DNA from: Rhodamnia argentea
Taxonomy: Eukaryota; Streptophyta; Magnoliopsida; Myrtales; Myrtaceae
Reading direction: 5' to 3'
NCBI RefSeq assembly: GCF_020921035.1
Contig: NC_063157.1
Location: 3,224,001-3,288,000 of the forward strand
DNA: 64,000 bases
The notes beneath the pieces were generated by a model. It did not search any database and had not been told where the DNA came from. It worked only from the letters and a program-made list of their open reading frames with translations. Position numbers and translations under genes: made by a program. Position 1 is the stretch's first letter. Each line of letters opens with the position of its first letter. Below are positions 48,151 through 60,013 of this stretch, one piece after another.

Positions 48151-49265
48151 ACAGAATGAATTAACCTCTCACCCAACATCAGAATTCTCTGCAGATGATG
48201 GCTTCTTATGGTCGGGTTGATATGATTAGACATCAGATATCACAAAAGATTGTTTTTAAGAAACCAACACTCGTTCTTAAACTAAAAATCTTGAAAAACC
48301 ATTCGTAAAGGTCTCTTTTGCTGCTGCTGTAAACAGTTCAAGATGCTTCTAAGACGAATTCGTTAGGCAAAAAAGACGAGAAGCTCAATTAAACAACGAC
48401 AACGGAAGCGGAAAAAAAAGAAAGGAAGGAAGGAAGCTACCGTCGCCTGATCAGTCCGAAGGAAGGAAACTATATTGCATCATCAAAAATTCTCAAGCAT
48501 CAAAGTCTGTCATCTGACGCTGGCAACATCATCACCATGTGAATACAAACGTAAAAGAGAATTGTTCACTTGAAGGAGGATTGGCTGTACAAGAAAGAAA
48601 ATGTATCCTGGCTTCCTACCGGATTCGGTCCATCCTGGATGCTCACCCAAACAAACCTCGACTCAATCTGATCTACACAAGCTTCAGCCTCCTTTGTCAT
48701 TCGAAGCATGCAAGTCACATGCAATTCACTGAGCCTGAGGTTTTCCTACGTCGAACTTCACCGACATTGACTCGCCCCGAGCCGATCAATCATAAACTTT
48801 CTCCTTCCAGTGCTTTTCAGTGGTGTCTTTAGAGCATTTCTATGGTTAGAAGTTACACATAGGTTGTGATTTTGTTGATTAGGATGAACAATACTCAATT
48901 GGTTTTTTATGGCATTCGAAATGAGTACCACCATGAGAAAAAATTGTTGCGGGCAGCGGCTATTTTAGCCATGCAATTACCATTTCGTTAATTCCATCCT
49001 TTACTTTTCTTTTCTGATTTAACCGTATGCTTATGTGCGGTTTCATTCAGCTACAACCAATGGGAAAATGATGCCAGCTCTTCAACACTTAGAAATTATT
49101 CGCAAGCCGTAACGGTTTGGCAAGTTGTGTTGGAAGTTAATGCGCAGAAAGGACACAATGCTTGGGACCAACCGCCCAATGCCATTGCAAGAAACAATTG
49201 GAAACATCATCGTAATCATCGCAACCCCAATTTGAGCCGTTTTGAAGAGACCCAAGAACAGACAT
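48151..49265. other. ACP upstream region
   Basis: No gene was recognised between the ferredoxin pseudogene and the ACP promoter. Several short frames here lack any family signature. Confidence 0.5.
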
Positions 49266-49273
49266 TATATATT
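49266..49273 (+). promoter_or_regulatory. TATA box of the ACP gene
   Basis: TATATATT lies 105 bases upstream of the ATG at 49371. It excludes an earlier in-frame ATG at 49242 as a start. Confidence 0.5.
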
Positions 49274-49370
49274 GTGTTGTAGCCTGATTGAAAGCTCAAC
49301 ATCTGCTTCACCGAAAGCCTTGTGCGAATTCCGATCATCAGCTTATTCTTCCACTCTTGGCCGAGGATCC

Positions 49371-50176
49371 ATGGCCGCAGCATTTCTCTCGGCTTCTCCG
49401 TCTCCCGTGGCAGCCATTTGCTGCTCTTCCAAGGCCAGAAGCAGCTCTCGCCAACTCGGCAGCCTCTCAGCCATTGTGGGCGCCAATCTTGTTTCATGTT
49501 TTAGTGTCTAAACCATGCCTAAAAACAATGGCAATAGTATAGATATGTGGAAGGATTAGGGCAATGCAGCTCCATCGTAAGGATGAACGTGTTTATGATC
49601 CTTTTGCAGGGTGGCGGGCTAAGACTCATGCCGAAGATCCGAATCACTGAGGCAGCAAGAAGGGTATCGCTGGTCACCCCAAGTTACTCCAAGACCACAA
49701 TCACATGCTCTGTTGTAAGATTTGCCTTCCCGACGACCGTCTCTCTCGATCTCTACAGTCTAGTCATGTAAACTAAACCAGAGACTCGACTTTATCCGGA
49801 ACAAGAGTTCCAGCTGTTCAAGGGTGTGATGATCCGATGTTTCGTGCAGGCCCAGCCGGAGACTCTGAAAACCGTCCAGAGCATCATTGCAAAGCAGCTC
49901 TCGGTTGATGAAAGCACCGTGGCTCCTGAGACCAAGTTTGCAGATTTGGGAGCTGATTCTCTTGACACTGTATGCTCCATACTTCCCCAGTTCATGAACT
50001 GGCTTTGGCTATTCGGTTTGGTTTTTGACTGTCCTATTACGTTTTCACAGGTTGAAATCATGATGACATTGGAAGAGAAGTTTGGAGTGTCCATCGGCGA
50101 AGGAGGAGCTGAGAACATCGTAACTGTTCAGGACGCCGCCAATCTGATCGAAAAGGTGAAGGCCGCCTCAGCATAA
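49371..50176 (+). CDS. ACP: Plastid acyl carrier protein
   Basis: Four exons: 49371 to about 49475 or 49490, 49610-49714, 49850-49969 and 50051-50176, giving about 151-156 residues. ACP carries growing acyl chains on a 4'-phosphopantetheine arm during type II fatty acid synthesis in the plastid stroma. Exon 1 and exon 2 encode a Ser/Ala/Arg-rich transit peptide (MAAAFLSASPSPVAAICC start; TTITCSV just before the mature part). The mature protein starts near AQPETLKTVQSIIAKQLSV. The attachment serine is in FADLGADSLDT. The intron after that motif is followed by VEIMMTLEEKFGVSI and a C-terminal DAANLIEKVKA helix. The three later exons join in phase 0. Exon 1 may end at either of two GT sites that both keep phase. 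Length and motifs are normal. The gene is tail to tail with DRM1, with about 640 bases between stop codons. Confidence 0.9.
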
Positions 50177-50819
50177 GCTGAAATCGACTCCACGAGTACC
50201 AGACGTTAGCTAGCCAGCCGTGACAAGATTCCTAAAGATCAAGAGGAGGATCAATTTTTTTGCCATATTTTCACCAGAAGTTCCCAATTTCAATGTCCTC
50301 ACAATAATCTGAATTTTGCCTGAGTTTTGTGTATTCGCTAGACCACTGAACCAAATTACACGGTCGCCAAATTCATCCTTTTTCCGTGTTGGTACTTGGC
50401 CAAATAATGAAGGCGATTACTTCGACACAGAGTGCACAATTTGTTTGGGAATTCTTAGGAGTATATCGCGAGGCTTCAAAGACGAACCTGAAGCCGAAAT
50501 TGAACAGCAACCATATGCAAACGTCAAACCATTAATACCATTAGAGGGGCAATCCGAGTAGAAGCATTTACAGAGAACCAGGAAAAACAAAATCTTCAAA
50601 AGGCGCCAGCCCTATGTACAGGAGATCAAGCTCAACGAAAAGGAAAATGACCAAAAAAGCGGCTCTCTCGGAAACGTCGGTAAGGATCAGGTTGATTCGA
50701 GATCGAACACTCTTCATCTGACTCTGAGCTCGTTTCGTTCTGCATTGACAAACATCTTATTGTAGATAGATGTCTATGTGGGTATTCTTGTATGAAGATC
50801 AACCCTTTCCTTCCATCCA
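50177..50819. other. Convergent 3' region of ACP and DRM1
   Basis: The two 3' UTRs meet here. Frames in the region are short and without family signature. Confidence 0.6.
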
Positions 50820-52286
50820 TTAACGATCCAAAGCGCTGATCAAGATCCTGCAACAGATTAGCATTCATAGATCAGCCTCAACTACATGAGAGGCAAAACC
50901 TCGGTGAAATAAGCTGTACAGGAAACCCTGAAAAGAAATGAGTCTGTGGTGATAGAAAACCTTTAAGACTAGTGCTCAGTAGATACACTAGATTGGAAAA
51001 TCAGAAAGCACCCACATCCTATAATCATGACTTAAACTCGAAATCATTGAAGATAGGCCCGTCCCGTCTCCGAATGGCAAATTGGGGATCAGACCGATTC
51101 ATGCTCCCATCGACCGGGCATATTCATAAAATTCGTGCGGTACTAATCCTTCCTACACTGCAGGAACGGGGCATGTTCAATATGCAGGTCATCAACACTA
51201 GACGGTCACTTACCAATCAAAAACCGTAGGACTTCTAGGCTCTGCCTTTTGTAATGCCTGGGAGGCTTTTCTCCTCGTTAACTTCTCGTTATCCCCCTGC
51301 GGCGTACCAGCTGCATTTAAAACCAGAAAAGCACAGCATTAGGCCACCCTCCTACAAAATTCCCAAGTTTTACTACAGAAAAATAGCGGCACAACGAGGA
51401 CCCCGGTTCACGAATCGGCGAGCAAAACAGATCCGCATCGCCATACTAGGTGAGGTTCCTACTATAGCATTACTCCTTGATCATTAGCTAGTAGTAAATG
51501 TCTCATGTGCTACTAAGCTGTAATCATAACAAAGCCTTCATTCTGGACGATATCTGAAGCCAGAAACATTAAACAGAGCTTCCAAAACTGAAGACTAACG
51601 ATCCGAGGCGGCCAAGTTTTCTTCATCAATGGGACATCTAGACACACAACCACAGCGCAAAACCTGAAATGAAAGAACCCATCATCCCAACCCACGTTTT
51701 CAGACAAGATCTCCAAGCAAATTAGAATCGATTAACAAAATCAGAAACGCTGTTTTCTTCCACTGTTCTAGAGTGAAATAATTGAGAAGAAAAACCAAAT
51801 TGCGTCACATTCCCCAGAAAGCTAAAGCTTTTAAACAATTGAATAAGCCGCCCATTACGCGAAGCATCGTATCGAAGGCGAATAAAAGAGAAAAGTGCAA
51901 AAAAGATATAAAAAAAAAAATTGCCCAGTTTTCAGCATTTCTGCGCTTTCTTCTTCATGCGATATGACCTTGCGAAAAGATACGAAGTGGAAAAAAAAAA
52001 AATAACAGGGTCAACGGCACGTACGAGACGGGAGCGTTCCCGGGTTGCTACTGGACAGGGCGGGAGGCTCTGGAACCGAATCCGGGCCAACCATCCCGCC
52101 CTGGTTCCTGGTTCTGACGATGGTGATTCTTCGACTGACGAGGCCGGCGCCTCGGGAAAACGGGGCAGCCGGGTCCGCCAATCCCGCGGCGGCGGAGGAC
52201 GAGCGGTGCCCGCGGAGCTTGCCGAGGCCGGACTCGGGCGTGGGACCGGCGAACGTCTCGTCCCACAGCTTGTGAAGCAGACCCAT
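50820..52286 (-). CDS. DRM1: Dormancy-associated / auxin-repressed protein (DRM1-ARP family)
   Basis: Three exons join in phase to 128 residues (minus strand): 52025-52286, 51214-51310 and 50820-50847. The start MGLLHKLWDETFAGPTPESG, the KLTRRKA block and the end PRSPTVFDWILISALDR are the hallmarks of the family (PF05564; Arabidopsis DRM1/DYL1, At1g28330). These are small, largely disordered plant proteins whose transcripts are high in dormant buds and non-growing tissue and fall with auxin or sugar; molecular function is unknown. The last exon holds only nine codons (ILISALDR and stop), with the Trp codon split by the intron, a conserved arrangement. Exon 1 is GC-rich. Compared with many members, the middle Ser/Pro-rich stretch is short. 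A TATA-like box lies about 100 bases upstream. Confidence 0.93.
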
Positions 52287-52381
52287 CGCTCACAGATCTC
52301 TCACTCACTCACTACTTCTCTGCGACGACGGTTACGGAGAAACGGGAGGCGAACAAACCAAGGAAACGGGAGGGAGGGTCG

Positions 52382-52389
52382 TATTATAG
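52382..52389 (-). promoter_or_regulatory. TATA-like box of DRM1
   Basis: On the minus strand CTATAATAC lies about 100 bases upstream of the DRM1 start codon, after a GA-rich (minus: CT-rich) run at 52390-52410. Motif and position only. Confidence 0.35.
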
Positions 52390-52555
52390 AGGAGAGAGAG
52401 GGAGAGAGATGGGCACCTGTCGAACGATTCGGGATCAACTTAAACGGCTGACACTCCGGATTCGCTGATACGGCTCGGCTAGACGGCCCATGGATGATGG
52501 TGTGGAGTTGTGGATTGTGGTGGCAGTGGCAAAAGCCGAGAGCACGGCTCATGGT

Positions 52556-52556
<1 letters not shown>

Positions 52557-52586
<30 letters not shown>

Positions 52587-52588
52587 AA
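52557..52588. repeat. GGAGCC hexamer tandem repeat
   Basis: About five GGAGCC units lie in tandem upstream of DRM1. No conserved frame runs through it. Confidence 0.8.
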
Positions 52589-52589
52589 G

Positions 52590-53640
52590 TCCTTTAGACC
52601 AAAAGAGCCAAAAGAAAATGCTAAGTGGGACCCAGCATTGTACTAACCCGTTACACGTCATGGGATAAGGATGGGTCCCGGATCACTTTTACTTTACGTA
52701 CCAAAACTCTCGCTCGTGCCACGCCTCCGAGTCACGTGACAACGATCTTTCAGCTGCTCCCCCTCCACGTGGCAGATTGTGAATGGAGACAATCGTACCA
52801 AGAAATTGTTAAATCGACAAATGTTTCAAGAACTTTTTAATATGAAGATTAGCGTAATTTGTCGCATCGAAGAATGCGAACGACTGAAGCTGGTCCATCA
52901 CCACCACGCTATACCGGCACGAAATTTACATTCAGGTCGCTAAATTTCAACTTCAATTGACTAATAACGAAACTTTCTTTCGCCTCCGAAAATTTCGCCA
53001 AAGTTCCAGCACAATGCTTCGGGAAGATCATGTGGATCTAACACGGCATCCAATTTGACCATTTCACCTAATTAGTCTACTCTTTTCCACAAGCCGGTGA
53101 GTGCTTGGCAGTAGTAGATGACCAGCCGATTCACACCAGTAATAACGATGATTCGGAATGTTAACACAGTATTGCACGATATATAATATATAGACACGCA
53201 CATCAAACTGTACGGACCTACAGAATATGTTATGCTAATTCTGTGTTTAAGTTTAACATATAATTCGGCCCTTATTGGGCTCCTTGGGCCAATTAGAAAA
53301 CCGAAATCGGCCCAGAAAACCATGGGCCGTGGACCTGCCGAGTTCACCTAAGTATTCCCAAGCTTGACCACCCCACTCTGGATTGATAAAAGAACGGTCA
53401 AATCGTGACATGCACAGGGCAATTCTTATTACAAAAATTAAGTGCACGACCTTAATTTAATGATGCTGCTACATTGGCAACGCTAGGAATTGGCTGATCA
53501 TGCGCGATATTTTGTTTTTTCTGTGGTGAGCAAGGTGATACGATAACGTCTATTTGGTTGGTTATTCATAAGTTGATTCTAACAGCTCCACGCAACATTA
53601 GTTCTTTTTTTTTTGTGACTTTTTGTAATACAATTCACAC
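52590..53640. other. Intergenic, no gene seen
   Basis: DNA of average composition without recognised coding, RNA or transposon features, apart from a short AT-rich ATATATAATATATAG at 53180. Confidence 0.5.
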
Positions 53641-53654
53641 GCAGAGGGAGACAA

Positions 53655-54105
53655 ATAAACTATGAGGTGATTGGCCCATAACTCAGCGACTTGGGATTTT
53701 GAACGAATTCCGGTCCGACTACTTACTTAGACGGGCCCGGACATAAGCTCCATTGATCTCCCCGGGTCTAAGAATCTCCCGACCAATGCGATTGCCACTT
53801 TCATGCTTATGGCCGAATTAAAGAGTAGTGAAACTTAACACTAAGTCTGTGAGGACGAAATTGCCGATATACACGCATGAGTTGTGTTCGAAAGTCTCAT
53901 ATCCGGAAATTGGTGTGCTTTGTGATAGTTTTTTATACCCAAATTGATCCATAACTCGTCGGCTTATCATTTTGAGTAAAGATGGGTCAAACATGGTTAT
54001 ATTGAGGAGTACGGACCTAAGCTCCCTCTCGCCGATCTTGAAAAATGATAGATGAACCGAATTAAAGATGAGCAGATCTAACACCTAAACTTACCTCATG
54101 AGAAA
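53655..54105. repeat. Two imperfect direct repeats, retroelement-like
   Basis: Unit 1 (about 53670-53860) and unit 2 (about 53945-54095) share an ordered set of phrases: CCATAACTC, a CGGACATAAGCTCC / CGGACCTAAGCTCC block, and CCGAATTAAAGA followed by TAACACTAA / TAACACCTAA. Such arrays of CATAACTCG...GGGCCTGAGCTCC type resemble decayed LTR-derived repeats I associate with Myrtaceae genomes. Ends and family are uncertain. Confidence 0.4.
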
Positions 54106-54109
54106 TTTG

Positions 54110-55375
54110 AATATATTAACGGGCTTGGACGTGCGCTCTTTTATAGCCAAAAGGCTTTTTTTTCCGGTAAAAAAGTTACATAAGAATACAGAAAAATCAG
54201 GAAAGATGTTTATTCTTTATGTCTTTATTCATCACAAAGACATTTTTAGCCAAACCCAACGCATTGCCAGGACATATTCTTACATCAACTTGCAGCGAAT
54301 GCATTGTAGTCGCGAGACTTTTATAACAAGATCGAATCTCAATGTTTGAATCTTTTATATGTTTCTGAAGAACAAAGCAGTCTAGACCGCACGACTTGTC
54401 CACTTGGGCTTTTCCCTTTTTCAAAACACAGTCTCATGTTGTTTTATTAACGACTGGTTTTCCTCGTGGCAGAGTCAAATTGACATCATTTGGTAGTCTT
54501 TGAGACCGGCTCGAAGGTGATATTATACATTTACAATACATTTTCCCAAACGTGTTTAATCAAATTGCGCTAGCCCTTTCAATCACGGGGATACGATATA
54601 TTTCTTGATTTCGACCTCATTCTTGTCGGGGCATCGGGGCTTTAATCGAGGGACCGTAAAACGATCTTCCAAGAGCGATCCATCAACGCCTCGATAGAAT
54701 TGGTATTCCCGCTTTCGAGCGCCCGGCTAACATTCCCTATTCATTCTCATCGCCCGGTCCTGCACTGACCCAGAAATTGTCCGGGCGTGACTATTCGAAT
54801 TCAGGTCGGGAACAAGAAATTGTCCGCCGCCGCAACAGGAAAATCGACATTTTGATAGGCACAAGTGATGCAAGTTGTGCATCTTCCACAGTGAGCTCTA
54901 TGAGAGGTCAGGGATTGAAAGTGAAGGGCCGTGGTCCAACCCACTTCAATTTTAATGGCAACTTGCGTGGGAGTGGGGACTCGTGAATGTCCTGCTTTAG
55001 ACTCGAAAGGGGTGGAATTAAATGACTTCTGAAACCAAGTGGGGTCTTCGCGAGCACCTTCAAAGTCAAGCCAAAAAGCAATGGAGTTGAATTTTTTGTC
55101 GACTCGATTAAGTCTAATCCAATCGGCAATGGTAAAGTGTGACAAAAAGAGGCCACTTTAATACTCCTCTCTTTCAGAAAATTCACATGTTCACCTTGAA
55201 TCTCCAGTGTCTTTAGCCCTTTCTCCTTAACTTCGAAAATTTTCTTTGACATCGTAATGTGCCTCTTGTAATTCGAGTCTACTATGTTTATTTCATGAAA
55301 ATAAATCATTTTAAATGCATTTTTTAAAATATAATCGATTATATTGTTTACATAAGTGAAAAAAATACGAAAAAA
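54110..55375. other. Intergenic, no gene seen
   Basis: Only short frames without family signature were seen. A lightly GC-richer part at 54.6-54.9 kb gave nothing recognisable. Confidence 0.45.
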
Positions 55376-55377
55376 GA

Positions 55378-56215
55378 AACTATCGTAAATCTGTTACATT
55401 GGCACTAATTCAGTCATAAACATTTTAATTTGACTAATTTAATCCTAAATCTATTTCGTTTGTATTAATTCGGTTTATCCAATCAATTTTGATCCGAAAT
55501 AGCTAACATTGATGCCGGTTGTCCTACATGCAAGGCCGATACTAACGTTGATAAATTTTTTAATTTTTTTCCTTTTATTTTTTTCTTCTTATTTTCTTTT
55601 TTTTTTTTTTCATTTTTTCACATGTCCTTGACATCATAACTTGCCTGTAGTAATATGAGTCTATTGCATTTGTTTCATGAAAAAAGAATTTGTTGAAGAT
55701 ATTTTCATAAAAATAATTATTTGTATCGCTTACAAAAATAAGAAAAAGGAAAAAAAATCATAAACATATTGCATTGCTACTAATTCACTCCAAACCTTTT
55801 ATTGGGTTCAATTTAATAATAAACATTTTACATTTGTGCCAATTCGGTTCATCAGGCCAATTTTAATTGAAAATCGCTGATAACAACATGGGCCGTCTTA
55901 CATGGCACAACCACTCTGAAATCAACAAATTTTATAATTTTTTTTTCTATTTGGCTCAAGAGATGAAAAAAATAAAAAGACAAGGAGAAGAAAAAATATT
56001 TAGAAATTGCAAAAGTGACACACAAAACAACCGACGTCCATATCATCGATTTCTAATCAAAATTGACCGAATAAACTGAATTGGCTCTTTAGACAAAAAA
56101 AAAATTGAGTTGGCTTACATATGCAAAAATTTAGGACTAAAGTGATCTACTTAAAAGATTTAATATTGAATTGGTATAAATGCAATAAATTTAAGACTTT
56201 TTGTTGATACTTTTC
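55378..56215. mobile_element. Decayed TIR-element cluster
   Basis: The block is built from repeated phrases such as GCACTAATTCAGTCATAAAC, ATTCGGTTTATCC, CAATTTTGATCCGAAATAGC, CTAACATTGATGCCGG and ACATGGCACAACC, in direct and inverted order, separated by long T runs near 55570-55615. This is the composition of long-TIR Mutator-like MITEs such as that in PP2 intron 1. It probably represents two nested or tandem partial copies. No coding capacity was seen. Confidence 0.45.
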
Positions 56216-56960
56216 CCAAAAAATGGATCGAGGGCAAATATCTCGGTCATTCACGAGAATATTTAAGAAATTATTATTATCTATTCATTGAATATTTATA
56301 TCAAACAATAAAAACAAACATTTAAAAAAAAAATCTTTCGAAATATTACCTTCTTACGAAACACACGAAACATTCGGGCATTTTCCTTTCTTTGACTAAA
56401 TGCAAGCATTATTGATACATTTCTTTCTTTTTAAGTGCTTTTTGGGTCGTCCCATGCCTTGAAATTATGCCGAAATATGTCGAAGGATTATCACGTTTAC
56501 TAATATAATTTAGGCTCTGCTCTTCTATGTTTAGATGCCTGGTTTCACTCGGATAGTATCATGAACCAGGTTGTGCAATAAAAGTATTCGAATCAAGGTG
56601 ATGCTACTTCAGGTAAGAAGCCAGATCTTCCAGGAAGTGCAACTTCTCAATAGCAAGAGAGCGCTAAGACAACAACATTTGACTAGGAAAACAGCCACCA
56701 TCACAAAGATTACAAAGCACGTCAGAGAATGACCAACGCGATTCTCAAATGGATCATACGGAAAAAAAACAAAAAAAGCTCTTTACAGTCCTACCATGGA
56801 TCGAAATTCCACACTCGCAGTCGCCCGTGTACACTCTGAACTTCGTGTTCGATTGTTGGCAACGGCAATTCAGCGCTACATCATTCGGCAGAGACAACGT
56901 CAAAGCAGTCTGACCAAACGTCGCCTGACAAAATCTTTCCTTTTCCGGCCCTGCCTCCGC
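56216..56960. other. 3' flank of the DnaJ gene
   Basis: AT-rich sequence, probably 3' UTR of the DnaJ gene at its right side. No other feature was seen. Confidence 0.5.
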
Positions 56961-59075
56961 CTACTGCCGCTGGTTGCTCCGGCAATTCCTCCGGCGACCC
57001 TCTTTCCTATCCTGAGATCTTCCTCCTGCTCCACCTGTCTTCATTGCACACAAGTAATTTCATCAGCCTAAGAAAGAACCGCAGTCAGTTTTGACTAGCT
57101 TTTGGCACAATCGCCACAACATTCTCTTTTAAGTGATCATAGCATGCGGATGAAGAGATTAACAACCTTGCGCTAACATCAGCGCCGACATTAACAGACA
57201 CCGTACTGATCGTGTGATGTAAATCTACAGTCATTTCGCGTGCTTGCAAATGAAAAAGAGAAATCATCAAATGCACAACAGATCACTGAGTTGAGGACTT
57301 ACTCTCAACTTGCAATGACTTATGATCAATCTAACCCTTCCTTTTGTCCCTCGAGCGTAATCATAATCCTAAACGCATACCTTGGCAAATGCATTTCAAG
57401 AGAAAGCAATGAAACAGAACATCAGCGAACAGCCGAAATTAACATATGGGCCATCCTGTCTAATGACATAATCTAAATTCTCAGAACAGACTACACTAAT
57501 CGATACACTAGTACTACCAAGTCGATCGGCACTCCATGGCAATCCAATCATGCTCAAGCAGAACACTCAAGATTTGAACAGTGAAGCATGGGAGCGAGAG
57601 AACTTACCCCAAAACAAAAACTCTGCAAGTGGGCATCGAAGCCGGATGTGACTCTACTGATTTCTGAGGAGCTCCGCTTATTACTCGAGCTGGGACTCGT
57701 GCGGTAAGAGATGTACGAAGTCGAGGACGAAGTCGAACACCCAGTAGGGCTCAGAGTGCGGGAGTTGGGAGCGAATGCCTCGATGTCGGCTTGAAACATT
57801 TCATCGAACAGCTCCTGCAGTTCCTCCAATGTCTCCTTCCCACTTGCCTGCGCGTATTCATATCACTCAAATCACGACTCGGGTACTAAGCACATCGCTC
57901 TGACCAATTCAAAATTCAAAAGAGAACCTTACATCGGACTGGGTTTGGCTCATCATAACGGCCATCTCGCTCAAGAACTCCCCCATCCCCTGCCACGAGG
58001 CCATTCAGAATGCACTCGATTAATCACAGAGGCAAGTTTTTTGGAGCTCCTACTCTGCCGTCGTGAACGTTTCATTCCACAGAAAATTACCAAAACGCAG
58101 AACGGCAGAAGGGACTCCCTTCGGTGCGCGTGCAGACTCCCAAACAAGAATTACGGGGCCCACCACCACAAGCACAAATTACGAAAAGTCAAAAGAGGGG
58201 GAAACGTCAAAGGTGGGAAGAACCCGATCAGGCTTGTGATGATTAAGACGTGAAGGTGCACGGCGACGAAAAAGAGGAGGCCGCAGAGCAGGGGAAGTTG
58301 GGACAGCTTACGAGGTTTTCGTCGTCGTCGTCGTTGTAGACTCCTACATCGTACAAGAACCTCTTGTTCGCGTCAGATAGCACTGTTCCACCAAAAACCC
58401 AGAAAAGAAAAACAAAACTCCTCATCTCTTCAATCCCAATTCTCATCGCAGAGTGCGAAAAGCATACGAAATCAAAGATGGACAATGGAAAATAAAAGAT
58501 TATCTACCGGAATACGCCTGCTGAATTCCCTGGAATTTCTTCTTGGACTCTTCCACGGACTTGGAGCTTCCCGAAGCTGAACATCGATCTGGGTGCCACC
58601 TCTAATTCCAATGCAACATAAAAAAAACTATAAGCTTGTTTTGTTCTGGCCAAATCTTTAGTTCACTTTCGAAGTTCCAAATCAAATTCACCCAAAAAGT
58701 TTGTCCTTTTGTTCGAGCATACATCAGACAGCAATTCACTTCAAGATCTTTCTTCAACTGAGAAATTGGTTCGAGGGACGTTTCTTTTTTGCTCAATCAC
58801 CATGTTTGGATTCTTCATTGGAATGTAAACGATGAAGAATGATGGAGAGAATTCCGAGATCTCGTTTTTCGCATGTTAAGTTATCGTTAGAAGAATCCCT
58901 CTAGCTCGAAAGAAGAACAGAATGAAAAGATTTCGTTTGGAATTCTAACCAGAGCGAGCTTCTTATAAGCGTCCCTCAGCTCGGAAGCTGTGCATTCCTT
59001 GTTCAACCCCAGAACCGCGTACAAATCCTTCGTCTTCGTCTTCGTCTTCATCTTCTCTTCTCCTCCACTCGCCAT
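56961..59075 (-). CDS. J-domain (DnaJ/HSP40) protein, type III
   Basis: Six exons join in phase to 221 residues (minus strand): 58950-59075, 58508-58601, 58312-58382, 57933-57989, 57608-57847 and 56961-57038. J-domain proteins stimulate the ATPase of HSP70. The J domain is near the N-terminus (about 17-80): DLYAVLGLNKECTASELR, then AYKKLAL and the catalytic HPD in RWHPDRC (residues 45-47), then FQGIQQAYSVLSDANKR. There is no Gly/Phe or zinc-finger region, hence type III. After an acidic NDDDDE patch come GMGEFLSEMAVMMSQ and LEELQELFDEMFQADIEAF, a conserved helical pair of a plant-specific subgroup that includes, from memory, Arabidopsis At1g72416. A Ser-rich segment, HLQSFCFG and a basic tail (RKEGRRRNCR) follow. 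The last acceptor (GAAG|ACAGG) is non-pyrimidine-rich and is the least sure junction. MASGG at 59075 is preferred to an upstream in-frame ATG at 59093. Confidence 0.9.
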
Positions 59076-59148
59076 TGATTCTCTTAACTTCAACCTATGC
59101 CTTGGCTTCTTCCTCTCTTTGATCCAAACCCAAGAAAACTAAGGAAAA

Positions 59149-59184
<36 letters not shown>

Positions 59185-60013
59185 GCCCTCCTTTTTGAAC
59201 CCACCAAGGTCCGATGACAAAAGCTCAAAATCGTTATGTCGACGGATTTAACTCGAACCCATGTTCATATGACAAAAAAAAAGAATGGGCGACTGAGTTT
59301 GAAGGCAAAGCTAGCTATGAAATAATCGCACACGAAACCTCTAGGATCTAGCATTGTCTCCTGGAGATAAAGAAGAGCGAAAGGGAGGACGTCCCAAGAG
59401 GAAATTGGGCAGACAAGAAGAAGGGGATGACGAAGACGAAGATGAAGATGAAGATCAGCCTCCGATGAAGGGATGAGGCTCAAGAAGACTCTAGAGAGAC
59501 AGGGCCATTTATATGAATTTCTGTTTGCGTGAAACAGAGACAGTGGCTGCGTCGATGTAATGCCGTCTTGCCAAGTTGCTGACTTTCTTTAGAATATAAT
59601 ATAATATAATTTCTTGTTGTTATTGAAATTATTAAAATATTTTGGTGAATGTGTGTGGGATAATGGGTTTTTGGGGGCGGTCCAAGATGGAGGGCTGAGA
59701 TTTGATTTGGAGGCAGATATTTTTTCATCGTCATCATCATCATGGGATGATGTCTCTCCCTCCAGAAGGTTCTGTCTGCGTTTTGCCCTGTCAAAAAAGA
59801 TCGACGGCGACATAGCAGTAGCGATGTCCGGTCCCACCCAGAAGCCTCTCTTCTCTTGTTGTCCCTGTTTTTTTTTTCATTTACGGAAGGGAAAAAGGTT
59901 GCTGGGCCCCCACAAAAAGGGAGAAGAGAACCCCCATATTTTTGGGAAATTTTTCAGCACCAACACTCCGGTTTTTTTTTTTTTAAGCAATGGCCACCGA
60001 GCCGTGTGGACCC
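59076..60013. other. DnaJ upstream region
   Basis: Contains an AAT trinucleotide microsatellite at 59149-59182 (about 11 units) about 75 bases upstream of the DnaJ start codon, and a run of TAATATAATATAAT near 59600. No gene was recognised. Confidence 0.55.

Noticed and set aside
49242-49370. Upstream in-frame ATG for the ACP gene
   Set aside because: The TATA box at 49266 is downstream of it, and MAAAFLSASPS at 49371 gives a typical transit peptide.
50316-50561. Plus-strand frame after ACP (MPEFCVFARPLNQ...)
   Set aside because: It lies between two convergent 3' ends and shows no family feature; probably UTR.
54777-55309. Overlapping frames on both strands (MSGRDYSNSGREQ... and MIYFHEINIVDSN...)
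   Set aside because: No domain, no splice-supported extension and no agreement between strands; treated as chance frames.
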